The notes: generated by a model not told the origin, from the sequence alone. A stretch of 64,000 nt of DNA from Piscicola geometra (GCA_943735955.1 OX030960.1:2425402-2489401); one strand, 5' to 3'. Counted from the first letter of the stretch, positions 1 to 11,572 are shown. Program-made: numbers and translations.

Positions 1-113
1 ATTTGTAACATTAATTTTATAAATAATTAATTAAATTTATAAATAAATTATTTCAATATCTTGGAATTTAATTTGTTTCTTCTACTAACTTAACGTCATT
101 TTCAATTCTGAAG

Positions 114-2210
114 CAAGACAAACTGGATGTTTGCATGGCTCTCGAATGCTATCGTCCGTTGAAGAAAGACTGCGGCAGACACGGCCGGCAGACTGCAGCC
201 GATGGGACACCGTGTGGCGACAAGAAGTGGTGTCTTGGCCACTCTTGCGTCAGAGATCAAAGAGCGCCCAGCGCTGATGATGGTGAGGAGGAAAGAATGT
301 TAGATTATACTGAAGGATGTGTTGAAGTGGTAGGTAGGAGATTAAGTACTCTGTTCAAATGCAAAGTTGCCATTTCTTTAGGGTATTTTTTATTACGTAC
401 ACGAGGATATTTTTGCACAAAAATATAACTTTTGAATGTATTTCTTTTCCAACATTTATTAATGCAACCATCCATCACAGACCAATGTGTGCATGGAGAT
501 TACAAATGGAAGATTAAGGAATATTTCGGTGACACTACTTGTGCAGAAGTAGCAACAGTCGATAGTCACTACTGCTACCAAAGTGTTGTTAAGTCAAAAT
601 GCTGCCAAACCTGCTCGAAGCTCTATCAGCCCGGTGAAGCTTCGTACCAAATGTTTTTTAAGGATTTTCCAGTTTATTAGTTGAAAAGTCTACTGAAAAG
701 TTGCAAAGCATCTTTCCCACCTGACTGCACAGATTTCAAAGACTGCGAGTATGGAGACAAAACAGACGACTGTGAAATTAAGGTGAGAGCGCATCCCCCC
801 TTTTGCCGCCTTCAAGAGATGAATGAAGATTGCTGCTTAACGTGCAAGCAGCAGTATAACCAGACCGGTGAGTTATTGTGGTTGGTGTTTTCATTATCCT
901 TGATTTAGGGCTATACATTTTTTGAACGTGACTTGGCTTCATTTTTTGAACTTAACAAATTTCAGATTAATTTTATAAAATTTTGCTTACTTGTTACTCA
1001 TTCATTATAACAACTCCCTACTAATTTAATGAAAATTTTATATTTTAAAATTATTTGAAAAAATTGTTTTTCAGATGCTGGAACTTATATTGAATACAAA
1101 GCCAGTAATTTTCCATTTTCACATAAAAATTATTCAATTTCTTTTTATAGTCTCAAAAACCATAAAAAGAAAAGTCATAACAACAATGTTGATAACAAAT
1201 GAAAACCCTTTAAGGGTTCAGTTTTCAGAAAATTCTGTCGATCCCGATTATTTCAATAATTAGTTTAAGCATCTTTTTCAGGCACTGAAAGCAGTGTATT
1301 TAAATTTTACCCTAAAACACCTTGTATAAAGCGCAATTCTATTACTTTTAAATTGACTTTAAAAACCCAGTACGCCTTATACATGGAATTTATGGTAGAA
1401 CAATATCTCCAAAGCATCCAAGCTTTTCTAATGAATAACTACTTCAATTCTATAAAAAATATTAAAAATTTACGTTCTGTAACTTTAAATAATAAAACTT
1501 TTTAAATAAATAAGTTTTAACATCGCAACCATCACTTAAAAGAGATTAATTTCTCTAAAAAAATCTTTGGGTGGTTTTAAAGACTTCAAGGCTTAACCAT
1601 TGTTTCATTAATTAACAAATAAAATACTTTTTCTTCATTACCAACATGTTAAAATAATCTTTCTCACTTACGCATTTACCCAAGAACCTGACTGTGAAAA
1701 CAAGTTTGTATGTTCCTTTTTACGGTCAAAAGAATGCTACGAGCAAAAATGGAAGAAACAATGCTGTTTCAGTTGTCGAGCCATCTTCGTAAAAGATAGA
1801 AAAGGTAGGTGGAAGATGAAGTTATGAGTGGAAGCATAAAGAAAAAAGTGAAATAGAATATTGAGAAAAAGTTATATTAAATTTTTAGGCTCTTTTTGTA
1901 TTTAAGCTTCACTTTGAAAGCGTCCAATTTAATCCATGCAAGCATATCTTGAAAAATTTGGCAACTTTAACTTTCCATGATATTTTTGTATAGAAATTTC
2001 AAAAAAATAAATAGGAAAAACTTTAATTTAATTTTTTTTATATTTTATTTTAATCAAAAATTGAATTATTTAATTTAAATTCTTCAAGGGTGTGAGTACG
2101 GAGACAGAGTGGATGGTTGTGCAGGTAAAGGCTGTACGAAGGAGTGTTGTACTCAGTGCAGTGGGCAGCAGTTGCAGGCTCTGAACATTGAAGCGACCAC
2201 GAGTATCTAG
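114..2210 (+). CDS. ADAMTS-like secreted metalloprotease, C-terminal exons
   Basis: Five exons can be joined in frame: about 114-282, 481-633, 709-867, 1685-1804 and 2089-2210 (stop TAG). The first carries an ADAM/ADAMTS cysteine-rich signature (DGTPCGDKKWC, then a short CV segment). Each later exon encodes a short cysteine module, several with a C-x-Y/H-GD motif and a closing CC-x-x-C pair. All internal junctions are phase 1, so modules can be added or lost without changing frame. The catalytic zinc domain would lie left of the window. The family acts outside the cell on matrix proteins; this part would be an ancillary, substrate- or matrix-binding tail. An extra exon near 1075 is possible but has no cysteines. 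The exon 3 acceptor (AAAG at 708) has a poor pyrimidine tract. The family call is by motif only. Confidence 0.6.
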
Positions 2211-3700
2211 GGAAAATTTCCTTGCGTCTCGGAATATGATGGAAGTTAACTTGACAACTGTTATTGACATGTAATCATATAGTTAGTTATTCGTCTAAAG
2301 ATTAGTTACTTCTTTAAAACAATTATTTCTCCAAAATATTTCTTTTAAGTTTAATAAGCACATTGATAATCTCGTTTGGTTCTCTAGTAAAAGAAATGTA
2401 GCAGTTATTTTAATTTTAGACCGTTTCCTGAAAACAACCTTCCACGTTTTTAACTGCTTAAATAAACAAAAATTATTCGAATTATTTATAAAATCGATTG
2501 CTGCTTGAAATCAAATCGAAACTTATGGTATGTTGAAGATTAAATTATTACTCGGCCTTTCAATCCGTTTTCCCTCCACAGATTTTAACCGCACCAGCAT
2601 CTTCATGTCGAAAACGCAACATATTATACAAATAAGAGAAATGCTAATACAAAGTATGATTTATTCAATATATTCAATAATACAAGTTTTAAATTTACAT
2701 CTGAAAATGTTGGATATATGAAAACCCTTACTGAGAATACATTTCATGAAAATAGAAAGATGTACCTTTAAATTTTGATATTCTTAATCGATCCACTATT
2801 TTCTACAACCACGATCGGTTCTGAATACTTAAGGAAACCCATGTTGTCAGAAAACATCTGTGAAAATAATAATTAAAATAATAATAACTGAACTTATAAG
2901 TTGCACTCAATTTAAAATAATAATAATCCAAACAAACCAGTCATGCATTCTTAATAATCACAAGACGTGGAAAGCACAATATATAAGACATGGCTGCATT
3001 GCATCTGTATCATGGATTATTTGATACCTGTTAGCAGCGCTCTTTTCTCCTTACCAAGACTCTCAGGTAGAGGAAGATAATATCGATATTTAACAAAAAG
3101 TATTTTATTCTATCATTCAAAAGACATTTAATTCATCACTAAGCAAATAAAGATTGATCTTAAACTAGATTTATTTATTCAGTTATCTTTTTACATAATA
3201 TATTCTAGTTTTTTATCATCAAAGGTAAAAAAATAAGACTGATAGGTGTTCTTTACACTTTCCTTCTGCTCAGTCAAGTCATGCTGGTTGGATTAGTATT
3301 TCAAATCTATATATAAAAATATATCCAGAATTCTTTCGACTTTAGAATTTTATATATACATTTTTTTTCAAACATAAACTTTTTTTATTTCCTGGTTTAT
3401 CTTCTTTTTATGCAAAAGAATTTGAAGGAAAAAAAATCACCAAAATCAGACGACTGACGGCAAAAAGGGCTATGGCAAGCAGGCACCCGGCAAGGATGAC
3501 AGTAGCTTTCTCGAGAAACGAGAGGCGGTTCATGCCAGAGGGGAAGATTCTTGGAGGGTGGATCGTACAGAAGATGCTGTTATGTGGAAAGACTAATGAA
3601 GAAGCAAGTCTTTGAAACAAACTATATTTATCACTGGTGTCCAGAAACTTGTGTATTTAAGTCGTAAATTTAATTGTTAACAAAATAATAATTATTCTTT
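2211..3700. other. AT-rich intergenic stretch, no gene recognised
   Basis: This follows the stop codon of the metalloprotease-like gene and probably includes its 3' untranslated region. I see AT-rich sequence with short open frames only. A roughly 45-codon plus-strand run ending near 3590 (containing GYGKQAPGKDDSS) looks faintly coding but has no splice context I can defend. Confidence 0.5.
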
Positions 3701-4121
3701 ATGGATGAAACTAATTTTCTACGGATAACTCTCCCATTGCCAGAGTTTTTCAAGCTAGGTAGCCTGCATGAGCTGCAGTTGTTTCAGAATATTCTGCGAT
3801 CAACCAAAGCAAAGAAAATCTTAGACATTGGTAAGTACATCATTGAATTTTTTTTTCCGATTTTCAAACCAGAGTAGAAAAGAAAGAATAGATGCTTCAG
3901 ACAGAGAAGTATCATTAATAAAAATTAGAAGGATGATGGTGGTGATGAAGGATAACATTTTATGGGAGTTTACATATTTATGATATAAGTTTATAACAAA
4001 TAATGCACATCTTTTGTTTCAACAATAATTTCTAATTATTCAGGAGTTTTCATGGGCGAGGCGGACACATACGACTTTGCCTTCATCGACGCTGACAAGA
4101 CTGGCTACGACGCCTATTTGG
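3701..4121 (+). pseudogene. SAM-dependent O-methyltransferase gene remnant
   Basis: Exon 3701-3830 reads MDETNF... through ELQLFQNILRSTKAKKILDIG and ends at a GTAAGT donor. Exon 4044-4121 starts after a CAG acceptor and encodes DTYDFAFIDADKTGYDAYL. These match the family-3 (caffeoyl-CoA O-methyltransferase-like) fold: the helix before the first SAM-binding strand, and the FIDADK metal and SAM segment. Known members transfer methyl groups from SAM to small hydroxylated substrates in the cytosol. The two exons are phase-compatible, but the G-T-F-T-G-Y-S glycine loop and the following strands expected between them are missing, so an exon seems deleted. The second exon is then cut at 4121 by the hAT insertion. 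Almost certainly non-functional here. Confidence 0.65.
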
Positions 4122-4612
4122 CATCGGCGGCGATCCTGGGGGGTCCTGGGGTCAGGACCCCCCACTTTTTTCCCATTTTTGTAAACCATGGCATAAAAGT
4201 AAATGTTTATACAGTAATACATTGTGAGTATGTGTAGTTATAGTGATAGCTGTCTAAAACAAAAATATTCTTTTCTAACTTAAAGACTCCTTCACCTAGC
4301 TTTTTTTATCAATATGGCGTAGACGGGAATCCTGAGGGGGTCTAGGGTCCACCTCTACAAGAACCCCCTCACTCTTTCAAAAATAAACATTTCTCAACTC
4401 TAATTTTAATACGAGCCCAATCGTCAACCATGGGAGAAAAAAATGCTAATACAGTAATACATTGTGAGTATGTATGGGCAGCGATGCTAGAGGGTCCTGG
4501 GATCCATCTTAACATGGACCCCCTCAGTTTTACAAATACAATAATTTCTCAACTCCTATCTTAATACAAGCATGATCGTCAACCATAGCATGAAACAGAA
4601 TTTTTATTCAGT
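4122..4612 (+). repeat. Three degenerate copies of hAT left-end sequence
   Basis: The G-rich terminal block recurs near 4320-4380 and 4467-4520, and the following segment (ACAGTAATACATTGTGAGT) recurs near 4211 and 4452, with a weaker copy near 4600. The left end of the element is therefore internally duplicated in direct orientation. Copies have drifted, so this is older than the insertion-site duplication suggests, or was carried in by the element. Confidence 0.6.
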
Positions 4613-4849
4613 AATATATTGTTTCAATTTTCACAAGCAGACGCTCAAGATGCTTTTCAGAAAACATCAGTTCACTTTTTGCAAACAGATAGATTTACAT
4701 TTTTATAAAAAATCATTCATATTTTGCTCATTATTTTGCATGAGGGATATTCATAGGGGGATTCTGTGGTCCACTTCAATATCGACCTTTCTATTTTTTA
4801 GATGAACCAAGGTTAATGAATTTCAAAAGGCTTCGAACATTAACTAAAG

Positions 4850-6310
4850 TTGTGGTTAAATCAAACCACAAGTTTCATATCACATAACTGCCAAAAAGAA
4901 ATGCTGAGGCTTTTAGCTCATTCTATCGTTAAAAACACAGTGTGCACTTTTAATGCCGAATCAAGCGTTGGTGTTGTGGTTGATGGCACACAAGACTGCA
5001 ATGGGTTAGAGCAAGAATCGATATGCATTCGTTTTTTTGATGAAGCTCTGAATGTTAATGAACAGTTTATTGGTTTATTCAGCCCACCAGATACGATCGG
5101 AAAAACATTATCTTCTGTAGTAAAAGATTTTCTGATCAGAATTATACTACCTATAGAAAAACTAAGAGTTCAGACTTATGACGGCGCTGCTATAATGAAC
5201 GGCCGATACAATGGTTGTCAGGCTATTATCAGCAGTGAGCATCCGCTTGCATTGTTTTTCCACTGTTCTGCACACTGTGCAAATCTTGTTGTCGCAAATC
5301 CCTTTGTGAGCAATTCACTTCAGTTTGTCCAATGGTTTGGTGTTTTTTTACAATCGTTCAGGGAAGGTCAAGAAGGAGTTTAGTGATGCTTTAGTGTCTC
5401 TTATAATTGGTTTTCCTGATGAGCCACTGAATAAAAAGTATAGTATAAAACTTCTTTGTCCTACAAGATGGCTGATTAGAATATCTACAGTGTCTTCTGT
5501 GTTTGAACATTATGAATGGGTACTTGTTAGCTTGGAATCATTTTCTTCCATTGGTACTGCTGATGAAATAGCTGAAAGGCTTGAGGTCTTTTTTCAACAG
5601 GGCACTACTGCACTGGCCCTCAAGGAGTTGTTTTGGTGTTTTCACTTTTGGAACAGTTAAACAAATTGTTGCAATCAGCCAAGGTAAGTGGAATGATTGC
5701 AGCGACAGATTCAGTTGTGCAAGAACTGCGTCGCCTACGATCAGATCAACAGTTTAACGCCATTTTCAGAGATGTCAACAGTATAGTTTTGGCGTATGAT
5801 CCGATTGCTGTACCTCGGGTGCGAAAGCCGCCACAAAAGTATTGTGTGCTGGGCCCAGCCTATGTAGCAACAATACCAGAGGAACATTATCGAGCAGCTT
5901 ATTATGCTGTCATAGAAATTGCAATCATGCAACTCACAGAAAAATTCAATCGAGGTTCTCCTGGTTTGCGTTCATACTTGCAGCTGGAGACAATGTTGCT
6001 AACTGGTGAAGTGAACCATGATATTTGCAAGCAGTATCGTGAGTTAAATGAAACTGGTCTTTGTTCACAGTTAACTATGTTCAAAGACCAGAATGAGCTT
6101 TAGCACAAACACAAAAAATAATACAAGCTATGATCACGGAAGTCAGACATCTGTTTCCTTAGGTTGAAAGATTGATCAGGTGGATGCTTGTGTGTCCAAT
6201 AACGTCATGTACTGCAGAAAGATCTTTTAGTGCTTTGCGGCGTCTTATGACTTGGTTGCGTGCACCTATGACACAGCCTCGCTTGAGTTCACTGGCCGTT
6301 TGTCATGTAC
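4850..6310 (+). pseudogene. hAT transposase (DUF4371/ZMYM1-like), frameshifted
   Basis: Three overlapping frames (4850-5383, 5325-5660, 5633-6103) encode consecutive parts of one protein. The N-terminal part has the VVVDGTQD and TYDGAAIMNG segments and an FHCSAHCANL motif, as in the DUF4371/RNase H-like core of ZMYM1-type hAT transposases. Near 6180-6300 the hAT dimerisation block is readable (PITSCTAERSFSALRRL, then LSSLAVCHVHP). At least two frameshifts (about 5360 and 5640) and stops after 6100 break it. The N-terminal zinc-binding region is missing or unreadable. In the intact state it would cut and paste the flanking terminal repeats; here it is dead. Confidence 0.82.
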
Positions 6311-6663
6311 ATCCTTGACAGTCTGGATTTAAAACAAGATGTTATACAATTTATTTAATGGGTTGATGGCTAGTTGTAATTGAATTTATATAGATAACAA
6401 ATAAGGAAAGGTACTAAAATCGCTATTGTTTTTCTTCAAATCGCTCATAGTGTCAATAGAAAATTATTTTTATTGAGTATCAAACTCTTTTTTTTAATGT
6501 TTTGTGATACAAATATTAATAGTTGATACAAAAATAATTTGCACTACAGCAAAAAATACTAAATAGTATCGCTTGTACTGTAATGGTCGATACCGGTTCC
6601 TTGATTCCAACCCTGGGGAGGACCTCCCAGGAATTTCTGGAGATCGCCGCTCCTGCTATTTGG

Positions 6664-7071
6664 GTCCACCCCTGGACACCTGCTTGTTGAATATATCGGT
6701 TGCTTTCTGCACTTTTCTGTGATATTTATTCAGGCATTCCACGCATACTCCGATTTGCTGAAGGGAGTTTAAGGATGGGTGGTCAATGAGGAGAAAGTGC
6801 TTCATAAAAGGAATAAGGTTTTACAAAATAATACACAGAAAGCTTTTCAAACAGAGTTTGGGCAATCTTGATTTTCGTTGAATGAGTCCGAGAGAATAGA
6901 GCCCAGGATATCTTTTAGACTCTTAATTACCTATGCAATATAGTTTGATGGCTGGTTGTGATGAATGGGAAAAAGAAAATGAGAAAAAAAGATTAAATCC
7001 TAAATTTTTTAAAAGCCATCTTTCTTTTTTTAATATTACTTTTATACCCTATTTTCTTTTATATCATAAAT
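6664..7071. other. Unassigned AT-rich stretch
   Basis: Between the hAT target duplication and the BTB pseudogene. If the O-methyltransferase exon continued past the insertion it should resume at 6664, but the frame there reads unrelated residues and stops soon. No feature recognised. Confidence 0.4.
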
Positions 7072-8175
7072 TCAACCCAACTTTCTACTCACTTCTTCTA
7101 AAGCAGCAGTTTTCTGCTCAATAGAAGTCATCTCATTTTCTGAAGCAGCAGCTTTCTGCTCAAAAAGAATGACCTTTCTTTCTAAGTCAGCCACATTCCA
7201 TTTATGGAGAAAGACCTCATTTTCAGAGACAGCCACTTTCGGTTCATGGAAAGAGAACACATTTTCTGAGACAGCAACCTTTTGTTTAAGAATAGAGTTG
7301 ACGGTCTCATGATCGAGCTTATCAAAGCAAGTATCTTTTTCCATATCGGATAATTTCAGAAGTTTGACCTTGGGGAACGTTATTTATTTTTTCAAAGATG
7401 TTTTTTGGCTTGAAAGGTGATAGATTATATTTATAATATAAATTTACAAGTAGGTTTCTAATTCTTGATTTATCTTCCTTTCTCCCACAACCATCCAAAC
7501 CACCCATACCTTCTTGACACACTTTGCCTTCAACTGTTGGGGACCATATTGCTGTGCCAATAGCAACTATTCCACGCTGCCTCCCCTGGTGAGAAGGAAA
7601 GCTGCGTGGTTAGTGGAAAATAAATAAATAGGTAAAAAAAGAATCGGAAGACATGAAAGCTATGAAAATAAAAGCTCTTTTACTTAACAAAAATCAGTTA
7701 TGATGGCGGATAATAACCTTCACACTTCTTCTTAATTTCTTCTATTTGATATTCTTCCACCAGAAGCAAAAGAATATCCACATTAGAGTCTATGGTGAAT
7801 GTGGCAATGGGGTGATGAAATGAGGATGTAGTATGATGCAATACAATTGTGGTTACTTCATCTCTACATCCACGCATATCCTCTGTTTCCTCCCGTTTCC
7901 ATTCGCAATCCACCTTCCCCTCTACCTGTTACAGGCTTCCCAGGCGAGTAAATACACTGTAGAAGCGCAATTACATCTTCTACCTTCTTTCCGGGAAGTT
8001 GAACTTTTTATTTCTTTTTTTCTTTGAAGTCAGTAGTGAACATCAAATGAAAAACAGGAGACCACTTTGCAAGGACTTCTTTGTGCACGTGGAGAAGTTT
8101 GTCTTCAATTTCAATCGAGATGGTGGAGAGAGAGCCAGGAATGCTAAAGTCGTTCCATTTTTTTCCAGTATCCAT
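7072..8175 (-). pseudogene. BTB/POZ-domain protein gene, two in-frame stops
   Basis: Read on the minus strand, ATG at 8175 opens MDTGKKWNDFS, followed by a BTB core (LLHVHKEVLAKWSPVF, then MFTTDFKE) and, after an intron (about 7925 to 7790), DSNVDILLLLVEEYQIEEIKKKCE. A third exon near 7500-7605 gives QQYGPQQLKAKCV, and the last part (7344-7072) is a coiled-coil-like tail with repeated VAVSEN units. BTB proteins of this layout usually act as adaptors, for example for cullin-3 ligases. A TAA at 8008-8010 (a Gln codon in the plus-strand copy near 47170) and a TAG at 7567-7569 interrupt the frame, so this copy is likely dead. A second copy lies at 47003-47660. Confidence 0.7.
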
Positions 8176-8179
8176 GGTT

Positions 8180-8347
8180 TAATCCTTTATTGAAAAATAA
8201 TAAAAAGCTTTCAAGCACTAGAAGATATTATATATGTATATATAAGAGTTCAAACATTTTTTGGTTTAAAAAGTGGTGAGTCCACATTAATCTCACCATT
8301 AAATGGAGGGTCCGGATCCCAAGACGCTCCCAGGATCGCCGCTCATG
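8180..8347 (-). mobile_element. hAT-like terminal fragment next to BTB start
   Basis: GATCGCCGCTCATG at 8334-8347 matches the right-end repeat of the hAT at 6642-6655 (GATCGCCGCTCCTG). The adjoining 150 bp lead to the start codon of the BTB pseudogene and reappear, inverted, at 46861-46995 before the other BTB copy. No partner left end or target duplication was found. Confidence 0.55.
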
Positions 8348-8774
8348 ATACCATGCATATTCTCGGTATATAGCGATTTGGCTATGTTCCCTGAGTATAA
8401 TTTTGATTTTTCCAATTAATTTTTAGATATTTAATATCATAAATAAAACTTTAAAATTAAGTTTCAAAAGCTTTTAATTTTGAAATAGAAATATATAAAA
8501 AATCTACACTTATATTCGCCTATCCGCCCTTGAGTGATAAAATTTATAGAAAACTATCAACTTATCGGCCTTTGAATAATATAATTTATAGTATATATTA
8601 CCTTATGTCGTTTTATAACTGTAGTTTATGCATATTCTCTGTAGTGTAGTGGACATATATATATATATATATATTATATCTAGTAGTTATGTATATATAT
8701 ATTATATCTAGTGGTTAAAATATATATATATATATAATGTAAATGATATGCACGGAACATAGCCTATTCTTTTT
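8348..8774. repeat. AT-rich spacer with (TA)n tracts
   Basis: TA-dinucleotide runs lie at about 8655-8685 and 8720-8737, with a repeated ATATTATATCTAGT motif between them. No coding signal seen. Confidence 0.6.
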
Positions 8775-9102
8775 TCACCTTTCTCCAGACTTTAAAACAG
8801 ATCCAAAAAGATTCAACTTATCCTTATCCGACCATATAACCTGCTTTTAAACCACATAAAACTTTTTAACGTACTTTTTTTCCCACTCAAACCTTTTCTT
8901 CGATTTTCTTCCCTAAGGAATATTTTTTTCCGTGCGATTCGGCTGTGCATATCTTTCTGATGAAGGCAATTTCTAATGGTATCGCGACATCATTTGTTAC
9001 ATTTCTAGCTGCAAGCTTTCTATTTTGTCTCACCAACTTCACGATGTATTGATCTTCCCACACTGATGCCTTTCTTTTCTTCCTTTCCATCCATATTTTC
9101 AC
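8775..9102 (-). pseudogene. Tc1/mariner transposase remnant
   Basis: The minus strand encodes RKASVWEDQYIVKLVRQNRK followed by LAARNVTND, the N-terminal helix-turn-helix of Tc1-like transposases. Further downstream on the same strand, around 8780-8840, VIWSDKDKLNLFGS matches the region of the first catalytic aspartate of the DDE domain. Sequence between the two is shortened and contains stops, and the rest of the catalytic domain is absent. No terminal repeats were identified. A dead internal fragment. Confidence 0.72.
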
Positions 9103-9523
9103 TCAAACCATGATTTTTTTTCATGTTTATTGATTTACAGTAAACTTAGCTAAATTCAACATTTTCACAATAATTCATTTCTTTATTTTGATCAAAAATT
9201 CTTTGCCAAATATTATTTGAATGATATTCTATTTTGCGTTCTGGCATAGTATTTTCAGTTCTAAAAATTTATTTTTTTATTTTATAATAAGAAAGAGAAA
9301 TAAAATAATAAGATAATTTTTTTATCTCACAATAAAATTTTAAGTTTAACATTTTTTATAAAAATCTATTTATAAATTATCAGACGGATAATGAGATTAA
9401 ATTCTTCAAAAGGCTTCAAACCTGCGAACCTTCGGACCGCTAAATTGTCATGCTATCAGACCTTAACGATAAGAATTCCTTTAAATACGCAGAGCAAAAC
9501 CTCAAAACATCGCTCGAATCAAA

Positions 9524-11572
9524 ATGAAACTCTTTATTGCTCTGTGCCTGTTGTCTCTGGGTGAGTTGCTTGTTGTTGAACATCAAAAACATCAACCGAA
9601 AGCTTTTCACTACCCCTCAAATTCTTCCCAATCTTTTTTATTTTTTCTTCGATTTTTCTTTTACCACTCTCCCACCTCTTTTTCCTTTCTTATTTTTCCC
9701 CCTATTTATTAATCTCCAATTCCTCTTCTTGACTCATCTTTCTTTTCCAGCTTCGGCCCTCCCAACTCAAAACATCATCAACGGAACCGTGGCGAAAACT
9801 GGAGCCCATCCTTGGCAACTGGGCTTTTTCGTAAGAGGATTTGTAAGTGGGGATTAGGGAAAGAGGGTGGAGTGAAGTGGACTTGAGGATGTGGTGAAAA
9901 GGGAAAGGAGAGAGAGGGGGAAAATCACATTTTTTGACCATCGTTTGATCAAAACTGCTGTCAACCACAAACCTTCTTCCACATCCTTCCTTCAGTTTTT
10001 TTGCAACCACAACACTAACCACATCCCTTTTTCACAGCATTATTGCAGTGCCGTTCTCATGGGTCCCACATGGGCACTTACATCCAACCGATGCACCACT
10101 TCAAATCCGTGAGTGTTTTATCTTTGTTATTGGTTTAGTTTTTGTTGGTGGTGATGTTGTTGGTTATGTTTTTGGGTGATGTTGTTGTTGGTGATGTTGT
10201 TTGTGGTGATGTTTTTAGTGATGTTGTTGTTGGTGATGTTGTTGTTGGTGATGTTGTTGTTGGTGATGTTGTTGGTGATGTTGTTGTTGTTGGTTATGTG
10301 TGTTGTCAATTTCAGCTCAAAAATTATGGCACATCCACCCATTCGCTTTCCTTACAACAGCCCCCCGAACTTGCTTTCCCATTCACTTTCCTTCATCAAT
10401 CATCGAACACTCCTCTCATCTATTTTGAAAACAATTTCACTACCACAGATCCTTTTTCACTATCATCGCTGGGACCAACGAACAGACAACTGACTGTTCC
10501 AAGGGAAACTGCGTTAAAAGAGCCATCAAAAGCACCCTTCGAGTCAGTGCGGATTGATGCGAATTTATAATATCTATATAATTAAAATCAACTCAAAAGA
10601 TCCTTCATAAAAACAGTATTTTTTTTCGAATTCATTTTAAAATACGGCACTAAAAACTTGTATACACCAGCCAGTGTAAAGGTTTTTCCCCACTCCCATT
10701 CCACAGCACCCTCAATACTCTTTAAACGGTTACCTGAATGACATGGTACTAATCTTCTGGGACGAACCCATCAGGGAGACAACAGGGAAGATGAATATTA
10801 AGTACATCAAGAGAACCAATAGGACTGATGAAGTTGGCAAGAAATGCTTCATCTCTGGATGGGGAAATAACGGACGTAAGTGGATGGAATGGGGAGAGAC
10901 GGAAGTATGGAGAAATGAAGGGGAGGAAATGAAAGAATCGGAGTTAAATGAAAAAATGTGGCCTAATTAATTTTTAAGCCTAACCCGGTAAAATAGTGTT
11001 TTCTCTTTTTATTCGATACATCTTAGGCTTACGGCCCTCTTTAAGTACTTTCATAAATGAAATACAAATATTTGATAATAATAATTATAATAATAAAAAT
11101 AGGTTTTTACGAATGAAATCAAAATATTTACAAGCCAAAACCTTGAAAACCCAACTCAGCCCCTTTTTCACACTTCCTCTTGGAGGCGAAAATTCCAGTC
11201 ATCTCGAACCAGGACTGCGTGAAAGTCTGGAGATCTAGAATTAAGGATAGCATGGTGTGTGTCCATGACGTCCCTGACTTCAAAGTTGGAACATGCAATG
11301 TAGGTGTGGTTTGTGGCGGTGTTGGTGTGGTTTGAGTGGTTTTTGTGGTTGTGTTTGTGTGGTTTTGGATGAGTAACACCCGACTCGCATCAATCAAAAA
11401 CCCCCAACAGGGCGACGAGGGTGCTCCATTAGCATGTGAATTTGCCCCTAACCAATGGGAGTTGGTCGGGATCAGCTCGTGGCATGGTACACCTTGTAAC
11501 ACCTCCGTTCCGACGGTCTTTTCGAGAATCACCTACTTTAATGAGTGGATCGACTCTGTTGCCCCTAAATAG
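9524..11572 (+). CDS. Chymotrypsin-fold serine protease homologue, catalytically dead
   Basis: Seven exons join without a break: 9524-9560, 9751-9842, 10038-10108, 10449-10542, 10707-10875, 11160-11299 and 11411-11572, giving about 254 residues, the usual size of a secreted trypsin-like protein. Exon 1 is a signal peptide (MKLFIALCLLSL). The mature start is IINGTVAKTGAHPWQLG. The His57 block, normally LTAAHC, reads LTSNRC, so His is Arg. Asp102 is kept (LNDMVLI). The Ser195 block, normally GDSGGP, reads GDEGAP, so Ser is Glu. Cysteines, CFISGWG and IPVISNQDC are conserved. It should fold and be secreted but not cleave peptide bonds. Such homologues often act as cofactors or binders in immunity or digestion; which applies here is unknown. 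A TATA-like TTTAAATA lies about 45 bases before the ATG. The exon 2 donor could also be 9831. Confidence 0.85.
10142..10305 (+). repeat. GT-rich minisatellite in intron 3 of the protease homologue
   Basis: Tandem variants of GATGTTGTTGTTGGT, about 12-15 bases each, fill most of the intron between exons 3 and 4. It creates long but meaningless open frames on both strands. Confidence 0.85.

Larger units (their letters stand above)
4122..6655 (+). mobile_element. hAT DNA transposon with terminal repeats and 8-bp TSD
   Basis: The left end (4122-4135) is CATCGGCGGCGATC. The right end (6642-6655), reverse complemented, is CAGGAGCGGCGATC; 12 of 14 positions agree. Both are directly flanked by CTATTTGG (4114-4121 and 6656-6663), an 8-bp target-site duplication of the length typical of hAT elements. 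Inside lies a broken hAT transposase on the plus strand. The element sits in the coding exon of the O-methyltransferase remnant. The G-rich stretch after the left end (GGGGGGTCCTGGGG) is a common look for ZMYM-type hAT families. Length is about 2.5 kb, normal for an autonomous hAT, but the transposase is damaged. Confidence 0.88.

Noticed and set aside
3408..3620. Minus-strand ORF with a hydrophobic helix
   Set aside because: No homology, start context or neighbours to support it; the opposite strand has an equally plausible short frame.
5568..5595. CTGATGA...GAAA in the hAT transposase as a ribozyme
   Set aside because: The bases between cannot pair, and the sequence codes for ADEIAERLE of the transposase.
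8334..8347. Right end of a larger hAT running from 4122 to 8347
   Set aside because: The base run after 8347 does not match CTATTTGG, whereas 6656-6663 does exactly.
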